64,000 nucleotides of DNA from the NCBI GenBank assembly GCA_934654815.1, contig CAKUGU010000006.1, positions 1 to 64,000 of the forward strand. The letters run 5' to 3'. Below, piece after piece: positions 59,341 through 64,000 of this stretch (its first letter is position 1; each line of letters begins with the position of its first letter). The translations under genes were made by a program, and so were the position numbers. The stretch comes from an uncultured Ellagibacter sp. Lineage in GTDB: Bacteria; Actinomycetota; Coriobacteriia; Coriobacteriales; Eggerthellaceae. A model generated the notes under the pieces. The model was not told the DNA's origin and made no database searches. It was given only the letters and a program-made list of their open reading frames with translations.

Positions 59341-59748
59341 CTATTTCACCCCGCTTACGTAGCGCGACGCGTCGAGCGAGTAGACCTCGCCCGCGTCGTC
59401 GGAGACGGTGATCGTCGCGGTGTACAGCACGCCTGCGCCCTCGTTCTCGGAGGAAACCTTGCAGGTCACGTCGAAGTCGCCGTCGCCGCTTTTCGCCACG
59501 CCCTCGCCGACCTTCTTGCCGGCGGCCACCGCCTGCGGGTTCGACGAGAACTCCTCGGCGGCGTTCTGTGCGATTGCCGTTGCCGAGGAAAGCCGCGCCG
59601 CGTCGTTCGCGCCGCTCGACGCGTGGACGAACAGCGTGGTGAACACGGCCATCGACGCGATCAGCACGACGAGTAGGATAAGCGCCTCGACGAGAAACGA
59701 CGTGTTCGACCACGAGAGGCCTTCCCTGACCGGGGTTCTTTTCGCCAT
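59341..59748 (-). CDS. Pilus-operon pseudopilin-like protein (b)
   Basis: A 135-residue protein starting with a short charged segment and a hydrophobic helix (VEALILLVVLIASMAVFTTL), where the E-x-L-I-L-L pattern resembles the start of type IV pilins, followed by a small extracytoplasmic domain. There is no canonical G-F-T-L-I-E cleavage site; the S-F-L-V-E-A-L-I-L segment is the closest. One base separates it from the next stop. Likely a minor pseudopilin, inferred from position and shape. Confidence 0.75.
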   Translation of the reverse strand: MAKRTPVREGLSWSNTSFLVEALILLVVLIASMAVFTTLFVHASSGANDAARLSSATAIAQNAAEEFSSNPQAVAAGKKVGEGVAKSGDGDFDVTCKVSSENEGAGVLYTATITVSDDAGEVYSLDASRYVSGVK

Positions 59749-59749
59749 G

Positions 59750-60289
59750 CTACTCGCCCCCTTGCATGTTGCGCAGGGCGACTTCGGACGTGCCGCCGTC
59801 GGTGTAGATGGAAAGAAGCCCGTTCGCGTACGCGAAATCGAACGTGCTCGACTCGGTCACTTCGCTCGCTTTCTCGGGCGTGTACTGGTTGCTCGCCAAG
59901 CTGTATTCCTGGACGATCTTGCCTTCGTACAGGTAGAACCGCGTTTCGTAGGTGCCGGAATCGAGGCGCTCCACCACCACGAGCGACTTGCCTTCGGGGC
60001 CCTTGCCCACGGCGATGGAACCCGTCGTGTCGTTGGCGCGCACCACGTTGCAGATGAGCCCCACGCCTTCGCGCGCGGCGTTGTTCTGCGCCTGAACAGC
60101 CGAAACGGACCGATACACCGACACGCCCGCCACGAGTGCCAACAAAAGCGCGATGAAGAACACCACGAGCAGGATGCGCTGGAACGCCTTTCCCGAAGGC
60201 GGGGTCTTCGCCGTCTGCGCCTCGGCGTGCGCGACCGCGGTCAAGGCGTCGAGCTGCGTTGGCGTTTTGGCTGAGGAATGCATGTTCAT
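59750..60289 (-). CDS. Pilus-operon membrane protein, DUF4860-like
   Basis: A 179-residue protein with a cytoplasmic N-tail, one helix (ILLVVFFIALLLALVAGVSV) and an extracytoplasmic domain (NAAREGVGLICNVVRANDTT, YLYEGKIVQEYSLA). The E-G-V-G-L-I-C and Y-L-Y-E-G-K-I motifs suggest the DUF4860 family, found in pilus operons of Clostridia and related bacteria; that match is from memory. It overlaps the upstream gene by 4 bp. Confidence 0.75.
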   Translation of the reverse strand: MNMHSSAKTPTQLDALTAVAHAEAQTAKTPPSGKAFQRILLVVFFIALLLALVAGVSVYRSVSAVQAQNNAAREGVGLICNVVRANDTTGSIAVGKGPEGKSLVVVERLDSGTYETRFYLYEGKIVQEYSLASNQYTPEKASEVTESSTFDFAYANGLLSIYTDGGTSEVALRNMQGGE

Positions 60290-60612
60290 CGCGGCGTCAC
60301 CACCACGCTCGGCATGATGTTGTCGGCGAAATACTCGTACGAGATGATGTAGTCGTCATGGTTGATGACGAGCCCGTAGTCGTCTTCGAGGTGCTGCAAC
60401 GTCGCCGGGTAGCTGCCTTCAATGGCGCAGCACTGCTTCGCCGAGCTCAGGATGGAGTCGCGCAATGCCACGGCGCCCTGCGTTCGCGCGTTCGCCTGGA
60501 CCGCGCTCACGATAAGGCATGCCGCCACGGCCACGGCGACGATGCAGCACGCGACCGCGATGCGCACATGGCGGCGGTGGCGTATCTGGCGTTCGGTTAA
60601 TTCGTGGAACAT
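60286..60612 (-). CDS. Pilus-operon small pilin-like protein (c)
   Basis: A 108-residue protein with a membrane helix (IAVACCIVAVAVAACLIVSA), a short helix (AVALRDSILSSAKQCCAIEG) and a small C-terminal domain (YPATLQHLEDDYGLVINHDD), an arrangement typical of small pseudopilins (the S-Y-P-x-T-L pattern recurs in type II pseudopilins). It lies 22 bp after pilC and overlaps the next gene by 4 bp. A minor pilin is likely; no prepilin peptidase motif is obvious. Confidence 0.75.
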   Translation of the reverse strand: MFHELTERQIRHRRHVRIAVACCIVAVAVAACLIVSAVQANARTQGAVALRDSILSSAKQCCAIEGSYPATLQHLEDDYGLVINHDDYIISYEYFADNIMPSVVVTPR

Positions 60613-60634
60613 GGGATCTACCTGCCGATTCTGC

Positions 60635-61687
60635 CTAAGCGATAGAGCCCATGACGCCGATGAGCGGCAACATGACCGCGATCAGCGTGGCGCCGACGGC
60701 GATGGTCAGAAACGCCGCGAGCACCGGCTCGACGCTGTTGACGGCGTTGTCGAGCTGGACGTTCGCGTCCTCGAAGAAGATGTCGGCCAGCTGCGCGAGC
60801 ACGTCGTCGGTGGAGCCGGAGCGCGTGCCCATCAAAAGCATGCGCCCGTACACGGGCTCGAACACGTCTTTCTCGACGATGGCCTGGCCCAGGCTGCGCG
60901 GGTTGTCCAGGTCGATCATGGTGTCGTAGGCGCTCTGCACCTTCGCGGCGAGTTCCGCGTGGTCGATGGTGGCCGCGGCCATCTTCATGGCCTCGTCTTC
61001 CTGCACGCCCGAGGCCACGTAGGCCGAAAGCGCGTTGGTGAAGCGCGAGAGCGCCAGCTGGTACATGGCCTGGCGCGTGCCGGGGAACTTCTCCATGAGG
61101 CGCATCACCCAGATACGGCCCGACTGCGTGCGGGCGCGCACGGCGATGATGAGTGCGACGATGGTGGTGACGAGCACGACGGCGAGCGCCACCCACCCGA
61201 TGACCATGGAAACGCCCACCATGTTGAACGAACCCGAGGCGACCGAACCCGACATGTTATTGTATGCGTCGGTGAAGATGGGCAGGATGACCGCGACCGT
61301 GAACGCGAGGATGACGCTCATCACGCACAGAAGCGCCGCCGGGTAGCCGACCGAGCTCTGCAGCTTCGAGAACGAGCGGCTCTCGCTTTCGTAGTAGCGC
61401 CCGAGGCTGCGGAGCACGCGCTCGGTGCGGCCGGCCGCTTCGCCCACGCGCACCATTTCCACCGCGTACGCGGGGAACGCGCCCGAGCTTTCCATGGCAC
61501 TGGCAAGCCCCACGCCTTCGATCAGCTTGCCGTAGATCGCGTCGCACACGCCGCGGAACTGCGATGCCTCGCGATTCTCGGAAAGCATGTGAACCGCTTC
61601 GTCGGTTTGAACGCCGGCGGCGAGCATGGTCGACACGCTGCTGCAGAACGCGCTGATGGCGCTGCTTTCCAATAACTTGTCTGCCAT
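60635..61687 (-). CDS. pilC: Type IV pilus/type II secretion inner-membrane platform protein PilC (GspF family)
   Basis: A 350-residue platform protein with two GspF domains. The first: FCSSVSTMLAAGVQTDEAVH, GLASAMESSGAFPAYAVEMV, RVGEAAGRTERVLRSLGRYY. Helices follow (AALLCVMSVILAFTVAVILP) and a second repeat (FTNALSAYVASGVQEDEAMK, GTRSGSTDDVLAQLADIFFE) before a last helix. I chose the ATG at 61687, with GGGAGA upstream; the frame stays open upstream to 62197 but that part is non-coding in character and overlaps the hipB control region. Confidence 0.93.
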   Translation of the reverse strand: MADKLLESSAISAFCSSVSTMLAAGVQTDEAVHMLSENREASQFRGVCDAIYGKLIEGVGLASAMESSGAFPAYAVEMVRVGEAAGRTERVLRSLGRYYESESRSFSKLQSSVGYPAALLCVMSVILAFTVAVILPIFTDAYNNMSGSVASGSFNMVGVSMVIGWVALAVVLVTTIVALIIAVRARTQSGRIWVMRLMEKFPGTRQAMYQLALSRFTNALSAYVASGVQEDEAMKMAAATIDHAELAAKVQSAYDTMIDLDNPRSLGQAIVEKDVFEPVYGRMLLMGTRSGSTDDVLAQLADIFFEDANVQLDNAVNSVEPVLAAFLTIAVGATLIAVMLPLIGVMGSIA

Positions 61688-62020
61688 TGAATTCTCCCGA
61701 TAGCTACTTATAGTCGTTAAACATTGTCGCACAATCCGCAGGGGAAATAGCAGATAATCGCAATCCTCCGCCTTTCGAGGAAATGACGCGCTATTTCCGG
61801 AAAAGTGCAGATTCCGTCGGTTCCTATTTGTCGAAACGTGCAGAAATGGCATTTTCCGCTCGATTCCGGTATGCATTAACGGCATACTGGTCATCGACCT
61901 GCCCTTATGTGCACTATGGAATTCGCATCTTGCCTGAACACCAATATTCAAAATACTTAATATATTGCATTTCTCTAAAATATTAAGTATTTTGAATGCA
62001 AAACGGTTTGGAGGTGCCCT
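61688..62020. promoter_or_regulatory. Divergent pilC/hipB control region with an 18-bp perfect inverted repeat
   Basis: A 333-bp, AT-rich gap. ATTCAAAATACTTAATAT (61946-61963) and its exact complement (61980-61997), 16 bp apart, lie 23 bp upstream of hipB. HipB proteins repress their own operon by binding such repeats. No other strong element was seen; the pilC promoter should lie in the left part. Confidence 0.8.
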
Positions 62021-62257
62021 ATGTGGACGAATGCGTTCTCGTGTGCTGCCCTTGGCGAATTCCTTAAGGAAGCGCGTAGATCGCGCGGCATAACGCAGAA
62101 GGAAATGGCCCATATCCTGGGGTTTTCGACGGTGACGCTTTCTACGATCGAAACAGGGAAGAACGTGTCCGCCGCAAAGCTCGAGCGCTATCTGCAAATA
62201 CTCGGGTTCCGAATCGTCGTCGTGCCCAAATCCGCCGAAGTGGAGGTCCGCGAATGA
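62021..62257 (+). CDS. hipB: HipB-like antitoxin, HTH protein
   Basis: A 78-residue XRE-type protein (LGEFLKEARRSRGITQKEMA, HILGFSTVTLSTIETGKNVS). Family members bind operator DNA and neutralise the HipA kinase toxin. The ATG at 62021 has GGAGG upstream. The stop overlaps the hipA start (ATGA), as usual for such pairs. The C-terminus (LGFRIVVVPKSAEVEVRE) forms the beta-tail used in HipA contact in known pairs. Confidence 0.88.
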   Translation: MWTNAFSCAALGEFLKEARRSRGITQKEMAHILGFSTVTLSTIETGKNVSAAKLERYLQILGFRIVVVPKSAEVEVRE

Positions 62258-63522
62258 GAACGCTCGAGGTGCTGCTCGGGAACGACGTGGTGGGCCATGT
62301 CCGGGAAACGCGCAAAGGCGCTCGCTTCTCTTATTCCCCCGATGCGGTCAGCCGTTTTGGGGGCTTGCCGCTGCTCTCTCTTTCCCTGCCGGTAAAGGAG
62401 CGCGCTTTCGGGGAAGGGAAAACGGCCAATTGGTTTGAGGGACTGCTACCTGAAGGCGTTCGCCGCGACAACCTGTGCAACCGATTCGGGCTGGATCGTT
62501 ACGATTGGATAGGGCTTCTCGCCGAGGTCGGTTGGGAATGTGCCGGCGCTGTTCGCATTTATGAAGAGGGGCGTCGGGGCGTCGAAAATGGTTCGTATGA
62601 ACGTATCGCCCCTGATGAGCTGGCGCGAAAGCTTTCCGCATGTTTCTTCTCCGCGCCCGGCGCTTTTACGACATCCTACCGCGTGTCTCTCGGCGGTTTC
62701 CAGGAAAAGATATGTGTCGCGGCGCCTCGGGCGGGCGAAGCGGGTCGTGGCCTGAATCTCGACGAGGTTTTCTTGCCCGAAGGTGGAGCGGCGAGCACTC
62801 ACATCATCAAGCCCGAGCCGAACGAGTATCCCGGGTTGGCCCAGTCCGAGGCATGGGCCATGACCGTGGCCGCCGCTGCGGCTCGCTGCTCGAAAGTGTC
62901 GCTGCTCACGCTCGACGGCGCACCGGACGCGCTCGTTGTCGAACGGTACGACCGCACGGGGTCGCAATGGCCAGACGATGCGACGAGGCTACATCAAGAA
63001 GACGCCTGTCAGGCGCTTGGCCTGGCCCCATCGCAGAAATACGCTTCCGAAGGTGGCGAAAAGGGAAGCGACCCAACGTATCGCAAAATCGCCGATCTGC
63101 TCACAAGCTATGCGGATGACCCGATGGAGGAGCTGGCGGAGCTTCTGCGCCACATGACGATTAACGTTGCCCTTGGCAATTGGGATGCCCACGCGAAGAA
63201 CATCTCGTTGCTATACAAGCGAATGGCCTCGCCTACAATCGCGCCATTGTATGACGTCGTTCCCATTTCTGAGGTAGAACCGCGCACCGATTTTATGTCG
63301 ATGCGGATAGCTGGGACGCTGGACCCGCGCTCCGTAACGGGCGAAACGCTGTTGAACGAAGCTGTTTCGTGGGGGCTTTCCCCTGATTATGCAGGAGAAA
63401 TCGTGAACGCCTGCCTGGCTGACTTAAATCAGGGAATCGATGCTGCCGGCGAACGCTACCCACAAGCGGCCGAACGTCATGAAGAGGCTGCGCGCTTCAG
63501 GATGGGAAGGCTGCTCGTCTAA
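62254..63522 (+). CDS. hipA: HipA-like serine/threonine kinase toxin
   Basis: A 422-residue HipA-family kinase, which phosphorylates a translation component in known members and induces dormancy. Visible: N-terminal subdomain 1 (FSYSPDAVSRFGG, LPVKERAFGEGKTANWFEGLLPEGV), the G-loop region SLGGFQEKICVA, lysine in THIIKPE, and the catalytic loop IN..LGNWDAHAKNISLLY followed by the metal motif PLYDVVP. It is coupled to hipB. All core kinase residues appear present, so it is probably active. Confidence 0.9.
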   Translation: MRTLEVLLGNDVVGHVRETRKGARFSYSPDAVSRFGGLPLLSLSLPVKERAFGEGKTANWFEGLLPEGVRRDNLCNRFGLDRYDWIGLLAEVGWECAGAVRIYEEGRRGVENGSYERIAPDELARKLSACFFSAPGAFTTSYRVSLGGFQEKICVAAPRAGEAGRGLNLDEVFLPEGGAASTHIIKPEPNEYPGLAQSEAWAMTVAAAAARCSKVSLLTLDGAPDALVVERYDRTGSQWPDDATRLHQEDACQALGLAPSQKYASEGGEKGSDPTYRKIADLLTSYADDPMEELAELLRHMTINVALGNWDAHAKNISLLYKRMASPTIAPLYDVVPISEVEPRTDFMSMRIAGTLDPRSVTGETLLNEAVSWGLSPDYAGEIVNACLADLNQGIDAAGERYPQAAERHEEAARFRMGRLLV

Positions 63523-63590
63523 TCGCGTGCTGCTGGTTTGCGCTCGCGCCGCGATTCCCGCCCGAACCGTTGCGGCCTATTGCCCATTCC

Positions 63591-64000
63591 CTAATACACG
63601 AAGCGGTCGGTGTAGTCCTTCCCGTCGCCGACGTTGCCGCCGTCCGAGCTTGCGGCGAACGTCAAATCGACGCGTGACCAGGTGTTGGGCGTTACGCTGA
63701 ACTGTGCGCTCTTCCATGTGCCGTCGACGTACACCATGATCCAGGCGTGGTAGATGCCGTTCGGCGACACGTACCCGGTGACGATCTTGGCGGGAATGCC
63801 CTGGCTGCGAAGCATCGCGGCCCCGAGGCTCGCGTAGTCGAAGCAGATTCCCGTGCCCGACGAAAGCGTGGCGTCGGGATTCGGCACATAGCCCGACGAG
63901 TCCTTCAGCTGCGCGGCTTTGTCGTCGTCGTATGCCACGTTGTCCACCACGTATTCGCAGATGGCGCGTACGGCCTCGCCCTGGTTGGATGCGTCCGCCA
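63591..64000 (-). CDS. Transglutaminase-like superfamily protein, C-terminal part (5' end beyond the window)
   Basis: The frame is open from the right edge to a stop at 63591. The core is a transglutaminase-like fold: AVRAICEYVVDNVAYDDD, then GTGICFDYASLGAAMLRSQG with the nucleophile C, and YHAWIMVYVDGTWK with the His. The expected third residue, usually an Asp in a D-P-T segment after the W, is not seen; the sequence there is SAQFSVTPNTW. The C-terminus ends shortly after. It may be a secreted or membrane-linked peptidoglycan or protein-modifying enzyme; its N-terminus is unknown. Same strand as the pilus operon. Confidence 0.8.
   Translation of the reverse strand, partial: ADASNQGEAVRAICEYVVDNVAYDDDKAAQLKDSSGYVPNPDATLSSGTGICFDYASLGAAMLRSQGIPAKIVTGYVSPNGIYHAWIMVYVDGTWKSAQFSVTPNTWSRVDLTFAASSDGGNVGDGKDYTDRFVY

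Noticed and set aside
61688..62197. N-terminal extension of the pilC frame
   Set aside because: It would run through the hipB operator and promoter; sequence is not typical of the GspF family and the ATG at 61687 has a good ribosome site.

Overview
The window is about 64 kb of GC-rich chromosome around the replication origin of an anaerobic bacterium. The origin genes, the ParABS system, a Sec-containing formate dehydrogenase, ferredoxin-linked 2-oxoacid oxidoreductase genes and a membrane-bound LuxR protein together suggest a member of the Coriobacteriia, most likely Eggerthellaceae. This is inferred from protein style and gene content; no database search was made.

Origin region (1-12.4 kb). 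gyrB (5' part only), a DUF721 gene, recF and dnaN run leftward. An unusual GHKL-ATPase/winged-helix gene and dnaA run rightward, then rpmH-rnpA-yidD-yidC-jag-rsmG-parA-parB. Two non-coding blocks, between dnaN and the GHKL gene and between dnaA and rpmH, are rich in the 9-mer TGTTGAAAA/TTTTCAACA. I read this as a lineage-specific DnaA box, matching a DnaA whose domain IV is itself divergent. Twelve parS sites (TGTTTCACGTGAAACA or one mismatch) lie between 0.7 and 51 kb; three are inside genes and at least one forms the stem of a terminator-like hairpin.

Housekeeping and accessory genes (12.5-26.4 kb). These are rlmN, ddl, a tail-anchored unknown, a DinG-type helicase/exonuclease, a membrane-anchored unknown, a degenerate M28 peptidase with a roughly 700-residue low-complexity insertion, a tiny zinc-ribbon protein, a LysR regulator, a phenylacetate-CoA-ligase-like enzyme, and a free-standing LysR effector domain with no DNA-binding domain.

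Selenium island (26.4-44.5 kb). selB-selA run leftward; a YedF-like protein and a DUF3343 protein run rightward. Next come a PucR/CdaR-type regulator and an operon of a fucose-isomerase-like protein, SufE, an unknown that may resemble an acyl carrier protein, and a SufS-type cysteine desulfurase/selenocysteine lyase. selD (with its own UGA-Sec codon) follows, then fdhABC-fdhE with UGA-Sec in FdhA. An identical 17-bp near-palindrome lies upstream of the PucR-type gene and upstream of the isomerase-like operon. This makes the operon a regulated unit and the most promising undescribed system in the window: a possible sulfur/selenium mobilisation pathway using an isomerase-fold protein of unknown substrate.

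Signalling and energy metabolism (44.5-57.7 kb). A BvgS-like hybrid kinase is followed by a solute-binding lipoprotein and a second hybrid kinase with a frameshift near its start. Then come a 2-oxoacid:ferredoxin oxidoreductase (fused gamma-delta, alpha, beta), a membrane LuxR protein, and a Fe3+/haem/cobalamin-type ABC importer.

Right end (57.7-64 kb). A leftward type IV pilus-like operon (pilC, four small membrane proteins, pilT) is followed by a hipBA toxin-antitoxin pair with a perfect 18-bp inverted-repeat operator, and by the 3' part of a transglutaminase-like gene that runs off the end. I saw no rRNA, tRNA, CRISPR array or insertion sequence.
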